64,000 nt of DNA from G963923945 sp965199175 (GCA_965199175.1 OZ240684.1:124001-188000); one strand, 5' to 3'; shown: positions 9,438-17,267, counted from the stretch's first letter. Numbers and translations: made by a program. The notes: generated by a model not told the origin, from the letters alone.

Positions 9438-9841
9438 GGTATTTCCTCCATCGGTGTCACTGCGGAAATTCTGCGGTGGTCTTTTTCCTCCGGGCTCAGT
9501 TGGTTGGCCCCATGATTGGGCACAGACGACAGGGCCGGATTGGGTGTACTGTGTTCCGATACCATGGGGAAGAGGGTTGCGAATGTTGTCCAGGATAGAA
9601 TTTGATGCGGTTGCAGGGGTTCCAGATCGAGATGTTTTTCCGCCAGCCCGGCCAGACGGTCTGGTTGGTTGAGATGGCTCCATTCAGCCTGCAATACCTG
9701 TAAGGCTTCCTGTTGCACGGCAATATCCCGCCTCAGATGATCCAGCCGGTTCCAGCCATCCTGGACAGCATGTTTGAATTCAAACAGCAGGCTGCTCAAA
9801 ACAGTGATGGTGACAACCCAGATGAAGATGGCCGGTTTCAT
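9434..9841 (-). CDS. ftsL: FtsL, divisome bitopic protein
   Basis: Small division protein of 135 residues. One N-terminal membrane helix (about residues 4-20) is followed by a coiled-coil segment (LDHLRRDIAVQQEALQVLQA) and the short motif PDRLAGLAEKHLDLEPL, typical of alphaproteobacterial FtsL. In other bacteria FtsL works with FtsB and FtsQ to activate FtsWI; neither is in this window. It overlaps rsmH by 4 bp (ATGA) and ftsI by 4 bp, so all three are probably translationally coupled. The assignment rests on position plus topology, since FtsL sequences diverge strongly. Confidence 0.85.
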   Translation of the reverse strand: MKPAIFIWVVTITVLSSLLFEFKHAVQDGWNRLDHLRRDIAVQQEALQVLQAEWSHLNQPDRLAGLAEKHLDLEPLQPHQILSWTTFATLFPMVSEHSTPNPALSSVPNHGANQLSPEEKDHRRISAVTPMEEIP

Positions 9842-10893
9842 GATGCTTCTCGCTTGAGGGCAGAGCGATATTGTCCGTGAAGGGTCCGGTCAACCGGCCA
9901 GGCTGGTGCGGATGTACGTTCAGCCCAGCGCAAACGTGCCGAGCGTGCCCGTCGATTTTCTTTTAATTCACCTGCACCTGGTTTTATGGCCCGCCGGGTA
10001 TGGAGGGAAAAACTCGGATCCGGATACATGCGTTGTGGTCTGTGACGTGTCCCTTGTGTATTCAGGCCAGCCCGTTGTCTCAGGAATGTTTTGACTGTGC
10101 GGTCCTCAAGGGAATGAAAGGAAACAACAGCCAGCCGACCACCGGGCAGGAGCAGAGTTTCAGCGGCCCGTAAGCCGTCATCCAATGCGGTTATTTCGTC
10201 ATTGACATGGATACGCAGAGCCTGAAATGTCCTGGTTGCCGGATCAATCTTGTTGATTCGTCTGCTGTGGGTTTCTGGTTTTCTGACCGCATGCCGAATG
10301 ATGGTTGCCAGTTGCCTGGTTGAGTGAATGGGGTGCTGTTTCCGGGCCGTAATAATTGCCGCAGCGATCCGGTTGGCCATCCGCTCTTCGCCATACATGC
10401 GGATAATCGAACTCAATTCTTCACGTTCAACCGTATTGATGAGGTCAGCTGCCGAGGGACCATCACAGCTCATACGCATATCTAAAGGACCATCATGGCG
10501 AAATGAAAAACCACGCTCCGGATCATCCAGCTGTCTGGAGGAGACCCCCAAATCAAACACCACACCATTGATGCCTGTGATTCCAAGGCGGCTGAGCAAA
10601 TGGGGCATCTGAGAAAAACAGCCCTGAATGGCAACCAGCCGCCCGTTATGGCGAGCCGTCAGGGTATCAGCAATCGCAATCGCTTCAGGATCACGATCAA
10701 TCCCGATGACCCGTGTCCCCTCAACCGCCAGAAGGCGGCGGCTGTATCCACCATCACCAAAGGTTCCGTCCACATACAGACCGCCACTCTTTGGTTGCAG
10801 AGCGGTAATCGCTTCCCGGGCTAAAACCGGGCAATGACGCTCCCTGCTGTGGTTGGCCGGGGTAATGCCGTTTAATGGAGTGTCTGTGCTCAT
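9838..10893 (-). CDS. rsmH: RsmH (MraW), 16S rRNA m4C1402 methyltransferase
   Basis: SAM-dependent methyltransferase that modifies C1402 in the ribosomal decoding centre. The N-terminus has HCPVLAREAITAL and DGTFGDGGYSRRLL (SAM-binding glycine motif), then GVVFDLGVSSRQLDDPERGFSF, and a C-terminal VVSFHSLEDRTVK. Length 351 residues, within the usual range. The ATG at 10893 overlaps the mraZ stop as TGATG, the classic mraZ-rsmH coupling. Confidence 0.95.
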   Translation of the reverse strand: MSTDTPLNGITPANHSRERHCPVLAREAITALQPKSGGLYVDGTFGDGGYSRRLLAVEGTRVIGIDRDPEAIAIADTLTARHNGRLVAIQGCFSQMPHLLSRLGITGINGVVFDLGVSSRQLDDPERGFSFRHDGPLDMRMSCDGPSAADLINTVEREELSSIIRMYGEERMANRIAAAIITARKQHPIHSTRQLATIIRHAVRKPETHSRRINKIDPATRTFQALRIHVNDEITALDDGLRAAETLLLPGGRLAVVSFHSLEDRTVKTFLRQRAGLNTQGTRHRPQRMYPDPSFSLHTRRAIKPGAGELKENRRARSARLRWAERTSAPAWPVDRTLHGQYRSALKREAS

Positions 10894-11378
10894 CAGGCAC
10901 CACCATCGGTTGCAGAATATGCCCTGGGAATAGGGCGCAAGCGGGGGGAAATACCCTGATTGCCGGCCCGCTCCAGGATGGTTTTTTTATAATTGTGATA
11001 ATCGGAAGGTCGCCACATCTGGAAAATGACTCCCTTTCCGACAAAAAGAACTTCGTCCTCAAGCCCGGCATGCTGACACAGATGATGAGGGAGCAGGATG
11101 CGGCCATTGGAATCAAACGCCAGCTGGGCCGCTTCTCCGAAACTCATGGCTGCGAGATTCCATTCGTCCGGGCTGTACTGACCCGGTTGATCCAGGCTGG
11201 CGGCTAAACCTTCCATACGGTCCATGCCACACGCATCCAGGGCGGCAACCTCATAGCTTGGGAAAGCAACCACCCCTTTGAATGTTTGCTCCAATAACGG
11301 CGCACGAAAGGCTGCGGGAACCGAAACTCTTCCCTTGGCATCTATTCGCATGACTGCTGAAGACAAAAACAGCGCCAT
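10893..11378 (-). CDS. mraZ: MraZ, transcriptional regulator of the dcw cluster
   Basis: DNA-binding protein of the AbrB-like superfamily with two MraZ repeats. The first has RIDAKGRVSVPAAFR and the second has DSNGRILLPHHL, both with the family DxxGRxxxP core. It is first in the operon and in other bacteria represses its own promoter by binding repeats with 10-bp spacing. A fitting repeat array lies about 85-120 bp upstream (separate entry). Length 161 residues; start ATG at 11378. Confidence 0.95.
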   Translation of the reverse strand: MALFLSSAVMRIDAKGRVSVPAAFRAPLLEQTFKGVVAFPSYEVAALDACGMDRMEGLAASLDQPGQYSPDEWNLAAMSFGEAAQLAFDSNGRILLPHHLCQHAGLEDEVLFVGKGVIFQMWRPSDYHNYKKTILERAGNQGISPRLRPIPRAYSATDGGA

Positions 11379-11463
11379 TTTCCGATCCTCTCCGCATCAC
11401 CCTGGACTGTTCTCCCCGCGAATTTTCAGAAAAAAGAACAGTCACCAGGCCGTATCCCTGAAA

Positions 11464-11500
11464 TAGGGATAGCATGGGATAACATGGGATGATATGGGAA
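11464..11500 (-). promoter_or_regulatory. Probable MraZ operator: four GGGA boxes at 10-bp spacing
   Basis: On the plus strand there are four boxes, AGGGA at 11465, TGGGA at 11475, TGGGA at 11485 and TGGGA at 11495, exactly 10 bp apart. Known MraZ operators are TGGG-type repeats with 5-nt spacers upstream of mraZ, so this is very probably the autoregulatory site of the dcw operon. As read toward mraZ the boxes appear as TCCCA. I did not find a convincing -35/-10 pair to anchor it. Confidence 0.75.
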
Positions 11501-11846
11501 AATGTCTTCAACAACAACAAAAAAATGCCATTTTTTAAAGAAAAGGCAAATTATACTCAAGATCAGGAGGTTTTTTCAGATGAATGAAAAGAATGATAGA
11601 TTTCTGAATGCCTGAGTATTGGGTCATTTCTCGGTTATCACAGACAAAGTTTTTTCTTTTCTTTGTTATCTTTAATCTTTCTGTATCGAGATACCTTCTC
11701 CTGATCCGGAGCTATAGGAGGCCAGGACCAGCCAGAGAGACCAAAATCAGCGATACCGGGAAGGGGCGGAAGGCTCAGAAAGGAAAGAAATATGAAAACA
11801 GAAAGAGGGTAGCCGGGCTTTGGGTCTTTGATTTTCCGGTTTTTAA
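11501..11846. other. Intergenic gap between mraZ and the TraG-like gene
   Basis: About 350 bases with no recognisable gene. The first 100 bases are A/T-rich and may hold the dcw promoter. A short open frame on the plus strand around 11608-11886 has a low-complexity basic composition and no family resemblance. It lies where the missing N-terminal part of the TraG-like gene would have been, so it may be scrambled remnant DNA. Confidence 0.4.
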
Positions 11847-13991
11847 CTTTCTGGTTTCGGATTCTTTCCGATTGCGGTTTTGTTGATGCTGACTCCGGTT
11901 GGGATGTCAGTGTTTAAGAATTATTTCTTTGCTTTTGTGTGGTTGCAAAGCTGGGGTCCGCTTTATGCTATTTTGAACCGGATGATGCTGAATGATGCTG
12001 AGTCTGATATGACGGCGGTTGCTGATATGGGGGCCACCCAGGGTATCAGCATGGTTGCTCAGGCTGGTATTCGGGCTGTGGAAGCCGATATTGCGGTATC
12101 AGCTGGTTATATGAGTGCTTCTATCCCGTTTATTGCTTTGCTGCTGATTAAAGGCGGCATTCATTATGCCACTCATCTGGCCAGTTCTTATCTGGCGGTT
12201 GGCCAGAGTGCAGCTGGTGAAGCGGCCCGGGAGGGGACAACCGGGAATATCAGTCTGGGCAATACAACCCAGGATGCACATAGTTTTTTCAATACCAGTG
12301 GTTTTCAGAATAACCAGTCATTGGTCAATGATGGTGGTACGGGGATGACCCGGATGGCAGATGGTTCGGTTCTGCGTAGCAATGCGGATGGGAGTATGAC
12401 TTCTGATGCAGCGTTTGCTCGTCAGAATACTTTGACGACGATGAATGCTGCTGAGGCGCGTTCTGGTCAGTTACGGGAATCAGCATCAGAAGCACAGCGG
12501 TTATCTGAAAACCAGTCTGTTGAAGCCTCCAGCCATCTGGGGACTGCTGTGGATAATGGAACCGCTTTTCATGAAAATCTGCGCAATGAGGATAGCAGCT
12601 CAAAAGTCTGGAGCACTGGTATGAATGCGGATCAACGGAAATCTTACCAGGATTTTATACAACATGCCAAAGATTACGCAGACAGAAACAGTCTGAGTGA
12701 GGAAGGAGCTGTGCAGGCGTTTGGTGCTGCAAGTGTGGGTCTGAGTTGGGGCGATAATGGCTTCAAAGGTGAGACTTCATTAAAAGGTGGTGTGACATCC
12801 CAGGAGCAATATGAGGAAGCACAAAAATATGTTGAGCAACATGGATTAGCTGAGGATTACGCCAAGTCTCTTTCAGCCGGTAAGACCCTGTCATCGATGA
12901 CCGGGGATTCATCTTACGAAGCCTTATCTGAGAGTTATAGTGCCAATATGACTGAGGGGCATCAACTGCGTGAGAGTGCCCAGGCCAATTATGAGCGATC
13001 ACAAGCCCTTACTCGTGAGGCTGATTATGTTGAGTCCAATGCCGCGACAATCAATCAGGATATTACAGGGAAGATTTTTGAACATGGTCTGCAACAACCA
13101 TCATCAACACCGGGGGTATCCCTGACCGCAGGTGAGGTCGCGCGGATTATGAATTCTTCTGATCTGTCGGATCAGAAGATAGTCAAGGGCTGGACAGATG
13201 CAGTGATGGACCAGCAGTTCCCGTCTGGGTTGAATACCATGGTTGATCCGTCAGGCAATAAGGATGCGGCCTTTGCCGGGGTTGGTTCTTCTGGTCCGGA
13301 TATAGGGGGGGCATTTACCACGAGCCAGAATGATGTCCGCAGTCGGGGTGATGGATTGGTTCAGCCTGACGGGGCGGTGATTAAAGAGGATGCAGACACC
13401 ATCATTGACAATACGGGTGCTGCGATCAGCCAGGGTCAGCAGAATGCGGAAAGCTGGACTAATGATATGAAGGAGATTGAGCAAAGATCTCAGGAGTCTG
13501 CCCGGAGTGTAGGCGCGGAGAAGCTTGAGGATCTTTCTGATGAGGCTGTGCAGTATGCCAGGGATAATGGTCCTGTTGCGGTAGATTATGCCAAAGATAA
13601 GGCTTCTGATGTGGTGGATAATATCAAAGATAAGGCTTCTGATGTGGTGGATAATGCCAAAGATAAGGCTTCTGATGTGGTGGATAATATCAAAGATAAG
13701 GCTTCTGATTTGGTGGATAATGCCAAAGATAAGGCTTCTGATTTGGTGGATTATGCCAGGGATTTTGTGGGGGGAGAAAAGCCGGTCTCATCCGGGGGCG
13801 GGGTGAGCCAAACACAAAGTGATGATGGTTCCAGACAGGTCCAGGGAGAAGTTGAGACAGTGCGGAATAATCTGGAAGATATGCGTTCCGATATTAACCG
13901 GGTCGCCGCAGCCAGTGAATCCAGACCAGATATGGGGAAGGCTGCTCAGAAAATGGGTCCTGAACCCGGTAAACCGGGTGGAAAACGATAA
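11847..13991 (+). pseudogene. N-terminally truncated TraG-like conjugation protein (remnant)
   Basis: The frame is open from 11847; possible starts are TTG 11880 or ATG 11886, giving about 703 residues. The beginning (LTPVG, then FVWLQSWGPLYAILNR, ADIAVSAGYMSASIPFIA, and AAREGTTGNISLGN) matches the inner part of the membrane domain and the start of the periplasmic region of F-type TraG proteins. TraG acts in mating-pair stabilisation and entry exclusion. About the first third of a normal TraG, with several membrane helices, is missing. The middle is Ser/Gln/Glu-rich and coiled-coil-like. Residues around 570-625 form five 11-residue repeats of AKDKASDVVDN. No other tra gene is nearby, so I read it as a relic; a shorter functional protein cannot be excluded. 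Confidence 0.7.
13590..13754 (+). repeat. Five 33-bp repeats coding an 11-residue LEA-like motif
   Basis: Five head-to-tail 33-bp units encode AKDKASDVVDN with small changes (N/Y, V/L, A/I). The 11-residue period with alternating Lys/Asp resembles LEA-type amphipathic repeats. The near-identity between units points to recent expansion. Confidence 0.9.
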
Positions 13992-14032
13992 TGATTACCG
14001 GGAAGAATTATATCAGGCAGGGTGTTTCTGTT

Positions 14033-14554
14033 TTACCGGGACCCATAATAATAGATATTTCCCACGAAAGAACTGTATGCTGGATTAGTTGCAAAATCAT
14101 CAGAATACCGATTTTTTCTGGATGCTTCCTTCCATTTTTCCATAAATCGGTGGTCGCCTTTGATTTTGCGATAAAAGGCATAGCCCAGGGCCAGGGGCAT
14201 TTTAATCAGCACACTGGCCAGAAGAAAAGAAATGACAGGACCCAATATAATAGCGACTCCCATTTCTTTTTCCCCACTGATTTCCGCCCAGAAGAAAACA
14301 AAAGTAATCAGGCTGGGCGGCAAATAAGTGGTCCAGTTAATCCATGCAGGCCATCCAGGGGGTGGTTCGGTGGTCTCAGTTACTCCTGGGGTTGCCTGGG
14401 GCACTATACCCTTATTTTTCAATTTCCGCAAATTCCGGCTGGAAAGATCCTTGACTATCCATTGCTGCATGGTCGGGTAATAGACGGCTCCCCGGGCCTC
14501 CAAAGCATCCGCCTGCTCTCTGGTCCTGGCGGAAAAAGCATAAATGGTCGTCAT
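14033..14554 (-). CDS. IYxF-module membrane protein, copy 1
   Basis: I do not recognise a named family. Start: the ATG at 14554 (MTTIYAF), with AAGGA nearby in a leader nearly identical to that of the paralogue at 15799. Residues 2-48 form a module that begins IYAFSARTREQ, continues with L, G, YY and W, and ends DLSSRNLRKLKNKGIVP. The same module occurs twice and a bit in the gene at 15221-15799. After a proline-rich linker come two hydrophobic, probably membrane-spanning segments (about residues 72-90 and 97-120), then a basic Tyr-rich tail. Likely an inner-membrane protein with a cytoplasmic N-terminal module. It converges on the TraG-like remnant with a gap of about 40 bp. Confidence 0.7.
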   Translation of the reverse strand: MTTIYAFSARTREQADALEARGAVYYPTMQQWIVKDLSSRNLRKLKNKGIVPQATPGVTETTEPPPGWPAWINWTTYLPPSLITFVFFWAEISGEKEMGVAIILGPVISFLLASVLIKMPLALGYAFYRKIKGDHRFMEKWKEASRKNRYSDDFATNPAYSSFVGNIYYYGSR

Positions 14555-14932
14555 TTTTCTCATCCTTCTGGTTGTTTGATGAATGATACCGGGTATTCAA
14601 ATCAGGACAGGGCATTTTTCTATGGTCAGAAAACTTTTTGGACAAAGCTAAATATAAAGAACCTTGTAAGACAGGATCATCAATATAAGGCACATGCTCG
14701 CGAAACTGATTATGTAAAACGCTATCCGTATTATGCGTTTCAGCAACAAAACCCAACCAGTATCATCAGAACTTATACGAAATACACTCATTTCCCTGGC
14801 TCCTCTACTACTGGTTGTTCAGATTATCTTCAGTTTTTCATCCCAACACAAGTCTCAAAACGCGAGTCCGGACTCTCTTTTTCCAACTCATTTACCCCCT
14901 TCTTCCTTTCTTTTCCTTTTTCCATAAAAAAC
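14555..14932. other. Gap between IYxF copy 1 and DUF1640 copy d
   Basis: About 380 bases. I see no convincing gene; small open frames here have no family resemblance. The distal part (14856-14932) carries a minus-strand terminator hairpin and a long pyrimidine tract on the plus strand that recurs beside the other DUF1640 genes. Confidence 0.5.
14856..14875 (-). terminator. Terminator after DUF1640 copy d
   Basis: On the minus strand GAGTCCGGACTC forms a perfect palindrome followed by GCGTTTTG. It lies about 57 bases past the stop of the gene at 14933. A closely similar hairpin with the same GTTTTG tail lies after the gene at 15956, which supports both. Confidence 0.55.
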
Positions 14933-15193
14933 TCAAAACAGCTTAATCAAGGCGGCCAGGACCGCTGTTTGGCCCAGCAAAGTCCCAAACATCCATTTCA
15001 GGATTTCAATTTTAGATTCCGCAATATCTTTTTTCAGCGTGGTCTCAAGTTGCTTCAAATCCTGCTTGCTCGCCAGTTTATATTCCAGCAGGCGCGATTG
15101 TTCTTCAGCCAGAACCTCAGCCTGGGGTTCCGGCATTCCGGCTTTGGTCAGACGCTTGACAAAGCTGTGGGTATCAAAAGCAATAGCTTCCAT
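14933..15193 (-). CDS. CCDC90/DUF1640-like coiled-coil membrane protein, copy d
   Basis: 86 residues from the ATG at 15193 (MEAIAFDTHSFVKRL); a TTG 18 bp upstream is less likely. The head AFDTHSFVKRLTKAGMPEPQ is the signature of the DUF1640/CCDC90 family, whose eukaryotic members include the mitochondrial MCUR1 group. It is followed by AEVLAEEQSRLLEYKLASKQD, a coiled-coil stalk, and one C-terminal hydrophobic anchor (LLGQTAVLAALIKLF). Family members are head-neck-stalk-anchor oligomers; their bacterial role is unknown. It lies about 28 bp downstream of the IYxF gene copy 2 on the same strand, so the two are likely co-transcribed. This is the shortest-stalk copy of the array. Confidence 0.85.
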   Translation of the reverse strand: MEAIAFDTHSFVKRLTKAGMPEPQAEVLAEEQSRLLEYKLASKQDLKQLETTLKKDIAESKIEILKWMFGTLLGQTAVLAALIKLF

Positions 15194-15220
15194 AAAGTTC
15201 TCACTCTTCAAACAGCAAAA

Positions 15221-15799
15221 TTAGACCGATTTAATCAGTCTATCCATAATAATGATCGATTCTTTCATCAGATACAACATGATCAAAGTGGTCACGATAA
15301 GGACTGGATATCTTGCAAAGCGAATCCACTTCTCCTGTCTGGAAGGCGGTTCTTTTCTTGCCCAGCTTATTATGTGAGGAACCAGACCTTTTTCTTTCAG
15401 TTGGTGCAAATCCTCGGAAGACAAACTCTCAGCTGTCCATATCTCATAATCCGGGTTTATCCCTTTGGCTTTCAGGATTATCTCCTGCTCTTTGGTTTTG
15501 CTGTTAAAGTTGTAAATTTTTGTCTCAGTGGGAGAGGTTTCTTTTTTCCCACAGGCCATCATTACAGGGACCAGGCCCTGGCGTTTCAGTTGACGCAAGT
15601 CCCTGGAAGACAAATTTTGAACTGTCCATTGTTGGTAATATTGGTTTCCTCCTTTAATTTTCAGGGCCGCGATCTGCTCTTCGGTTTCGGGACTGAATTC
15701 ATAAATTTTTTTCATATCCGTCCTGATCTTGGTTCTGCTATCAACCAGGACCGGGATATATTCTCCGGTTTCGCCAATAAATTCATAAATTTCTTTCAT
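15221..15799 (-). CDS. IYxF-module membrane protein, copy 2 (fused modules)
   Basis: No recognised family. 192 residues from the ATG at 15799 (MKEIYEF), which has AAGGA 8 nt upstream; an ATG 9 bp earlier overlaps that site. It opens with a truncated module (KEIYEFIGETGEY), followed by two full modules at about residues 30-77 and 92-139. Both modules have IYxF, TxEQ, a Gly, a Trp, LSS..L..LK and GLVP. A single C-terminal membrane helix (about 160-180) follows. Just before the second module the DNA repeats the pattern of the gene start (GGACGGATATGAAAAAAATT), as if whole genes including their 5' leaders had been fused by tandem duplication. It stands directly upstream of DUF1640 copy d. Confidence 0.75.
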   Translation of the reverse strand: MKEIYEFIGETGEYIPVLVDSRTKIRTDMKKIYEFSPETEEQIAALKIKGGNQYYQQWTVQNLSSRDLRQLKRQGLVPVMMACGKKETSPTETKIYNFNSKTKEQEIILKAKGINPDYEIWTAESLSSEDLHQLKEKGLVPHIISWARKEPPSRQEKWIRFARYPVLIVTTLIMLYLMKESIIIMDRLIKSV

Positions 15800-15857
15800 C
15801 TTTGTCATCCTTCCGGTTTTGTGGTCAATGCATACCGGTCTCTGAACCAGAATGGTG

Positions 15858-15879
15858 CAAAACGAGAGTGCAGACTCTC
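15858..15879 (-). terminator. Terminator after DUF1640 copies c-b-a
   Basis: On the minus strand GAGAGT-CTGC-ACTCTC forms a 6-bp stem with a 4-nt loop, followed by GTTTTG. It lies about 77 bases past the stop at 15956 and matches the hairpin at 14856-14875, so each DUF1640 block appears to end in the same type of terminator. Confidence 0.6.
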
Positions 15880-15955
15880 TTCCCTGAACCTTTTTGTTCC
15901 TCTACCCCTCTTCTTTTTCTTTTCCCCGGGTTCCTTTTCCCTGCGGGCACGCAAC

Positions 15956-16249
15956 TTACACCAATTTAATCAAGGTCGCCAGAAGTGCCACGGTAATAGC
16001 AAGCATTCCACCCAACCGAATGGTCATACGCTGCTCAGATTCCCTGATATCCCGTTTCAGCGTGGTCTCAAGTTCTTTAATATCCCGTTTGGTTTCGGCC
16101 CTCAGTTCCTCAATATCTTTTTTGCTCGCCAATTTATATTCCAGCAGGCGCGATTGTTCTTCGGCCAGAACCTCAGCCTGGGGTTCTGGCATTCCGGCTT
16201 TGGTCAGACGCTTAACAAAGCTGTGGGTATCAAAAGCAATCGATTCCAT
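15956..16249 (-). CDS. CCDC90/DUF1640-like coiled-coil membrane protein, copy a
   Basis: 97 residues from the ATG at 16249 (MESIAFDTHSF), which has TGAGGACACT just upstream; a TTG six codons earlier lacks a good site. Same head as copies b, c and d, then a stalk with KKDIEELRAETKRDIKELE, then RESEQRMTIRLGGMLAITVA and a hydrophobic anchor ending ATLIKLV. Last of three tandem paralogues, with the terminator following. The head is almost identical to the neighbours while the stalk differs by whole units, indicating recent duplication and stalk-length change. Confidence 0.85.
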   Translation of the reverse strand: MESIAFDTHSFVKRLTKAGMPEPQAEVLAEEQSRLLEYKLASKKDIEELRAETKRDIKELETTLKRDIRESEQRMTIRLGGMLAITVALLATLIKLV

Positions 16250-16276
16250 AGTGTCCTCAGTATTCAAACATCATAT

Positions 16277-16612
16277 TCACACCAACTTAATCAAAGCAGC
16301 TATGGCAGTAACTGCAACTGCTATCACTGTTCCCAGCCGGATTGTTATACGCTGTTCAGATTCCCTGATATCCCGTTTGATTTCGGTTCTCAGTTCCTCA
16401 ATATCTCGTTTAACTTCCTCAATATCTCTTTTGCTCGCCAGGCGCAGTTCTTCAATATTTCTATTGACATCCTCAATATCTTTTTTGCTTGCCAATTTAT
16501 ATTCCAGCAGGCGCGATTGTTCTTCGGCCAGAACCTCAGCCTGGGGTTCCGGCATTCCGGCTTTGGTCAGACGCTTAACAAAGCTGTGGGTATCAAAAGC
16601 AATCGATTCCAT
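16277..16612 (-). CDS. CCDC90/DUF1640-like coiled-coil membrane protein, copy b
   Basis: 111 residues from the ATG at 16612 with the same GAGGACACT leader. It has the longest stalk of the array: KKDIEDVNRNIEELRLASKR, then DIEEVKRDIEELRTEIKRDI, then RESEQRITIRLG and the hydrophobic anchor ending ALIKLV. It is exactly 7 residues longer than copy c and 14 longer than copy a. Expected topology: head and stalk in the cytoplasm, tail-anchored in the inner membrane (inference). Confidence 0.85.
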   Translation of the reverse strand: MESIAFDTHSFVKRLTKAGMPEPQAEVLAEEQSRLLEYKLASKKDIEDVNRNIEELRLASKRDIEEVKRDIEELRTEIKRDIRESEQRITIRLGTVIAVAVTAIAALIKLV

Positions 16613-16639
16613 AGTGTCCTCAGTATTCAAACATCATAT

Positions 16640-16954
16640 TCACACCAACTTAATCAAAGCAGCCAGGACCGCCACAGTCACGGCAAGCATTCCACCCAAT
16701 CGAATGGTTATACGCTGCTCAGATTCCCTGATATCCCGTTTGATTTCTGCCCTCAGTTCCTCAATATCTTTCTTGCTCGCCAGGCGTAGTTGTTCAATAT
16801 CTCGTTTGACTTCTTCGATATCTCTCTTGCTCGCCAGTTTATATTCCAGCAGGCGCGATTGTTCTTCGGCCAGAACCTCAGCCTGGGGTTCCGGCATTCC
16901 GGCTTTGGTCAGACGCTTAACAAAGCTGTGAGTATCAAAAGCAATCGATTCCAT
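16640..16954 (-). CDS. CCDC90/DUF1640-like coiled-coil membrane protein, copy c
   Basis: 104 residues from the ATG at 16954 with GAGGACACT upstream. Head as in the other copies, stalk KRDIEEVKRDIEQLRLASKK followed by DIEELRAEIKRDI, then RESEQRITIRLGGMLAVTV and the anchor ending ALIKLV. First gene of the three-gene tandem. Its upstream 100 bases (purine-rich tract, a GGAGA/TCTCC hairpin and an ATTGATTGA stretch) recur beside the decayed copy at 54 kb, so that leader is probably the array promoter region. Confidence 0.85.
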   Translation of the reverse strand: MESIAFDTHSFVKRLTKAGMPEPQAEVLAEEQSRLLEYKLASKRDIEEVKRDIEQLRLASKKDIEELRAEIKRDIRESEQRITIRLGGMLAVTVAVLAALIKLV

Positions 16955-17012
16955 AGTGTCCTCAGTATGATTGAATTGATGAAAAGGTCAATCAATGGCC
17001 CTGGGAGAGCCT

Positions 17013-17028
17013 TCTCCCGTCATCATTT
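17013..17028 (-). promoter_or_regulatory. Conserved 5' hairpin of the DUF1640 array
   Basis: On the minus strand GGGAGAAGGCTCTCCC folds with a GGGAGA/TCTCCC stem. It lies about 60 bases upstream of the copy c start. The same stem with a different loop (GGAGA-AGAT-TCTCC) stands at the same place before the decayed copy near 54050. A stem kept while the loop changes suggests a structured leader or regulator site; its function is unknown. Confidence 0.45.
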
Positions 17029-17066
17029 CTGCCCTCCCTTTCCCTTCTTTTTCTTTGGAATTACAG

Positions 17067-17249
17067 ATGAAAAGAATTGTGTCATATTTTGGGGGTAAAG
17101 ACAGTACAGCACTCTGTCTTTGGATGTTGGAGCGCGGGAAGGACTTTTCCCCGGTTTGCGCGGATACTGGTGCAAACACTACGCGTCACAAGGCTCTTTC
17201 TGTTCTGGTGACGGGGTCACTTGCGACCCGTAAAAGATCAAAAGTGATC

Positions 17250-17267
<18 letters not shown>
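17067..17267 (+). pseudogene. PAPS reductase/PP-loop family fragment
   Basis: From the ATG at 17067 the frame reads MKRIVSYFGGKDSTALCLWM, then LERGKDFSPVCADTGANT, which is the N-terminal PP-loop (GGKDST) and ADTG region of the PAPS-reductase-like ATP pyrophosphatase family, often seen in phages and DNA-modification islands. After about 35 residues the match ends and the frame runs into rnpB sequence, stopping at 17267. The remaining catalytic core is absent, so this is a relic. It suggests that a mobile element once ended beside rnpB. Confidence 0.7.
17231..17249 (-). terminator. rnpB terminator
   Basis: On the minus strand GATCA-CTTT-TGATC followed by TTTTA immediately follows the 3' end of the RNase P RNA. 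Short stem, so moderate confidence. Confidence 0.5.

Noticed and set aside
11608..11886. Small basic open frame upstream of the TraG-like gene
   Set aside because: Low complexity, no ribosome site, and it ends inside the TraG-like frame; more likely scrambled remnant DNA.
13991..16789. A 932-codon open frame on the plus strand across the island
   Set aside because: It is antisense to the IYxF and DUF1640 genes. Its repeats are just the reverse complement of the conserved DUF1640 heads, and it has no domain sense of its own, while the minus-strand genes have family signatures and ribosome sites.
15894..16931. A 345-codon Ser/Leu/Arg-rich open frame on the plus strand
   Set aside because: Also antisense to three DUF1640 genes; low complexity caused by the repeated stalks.
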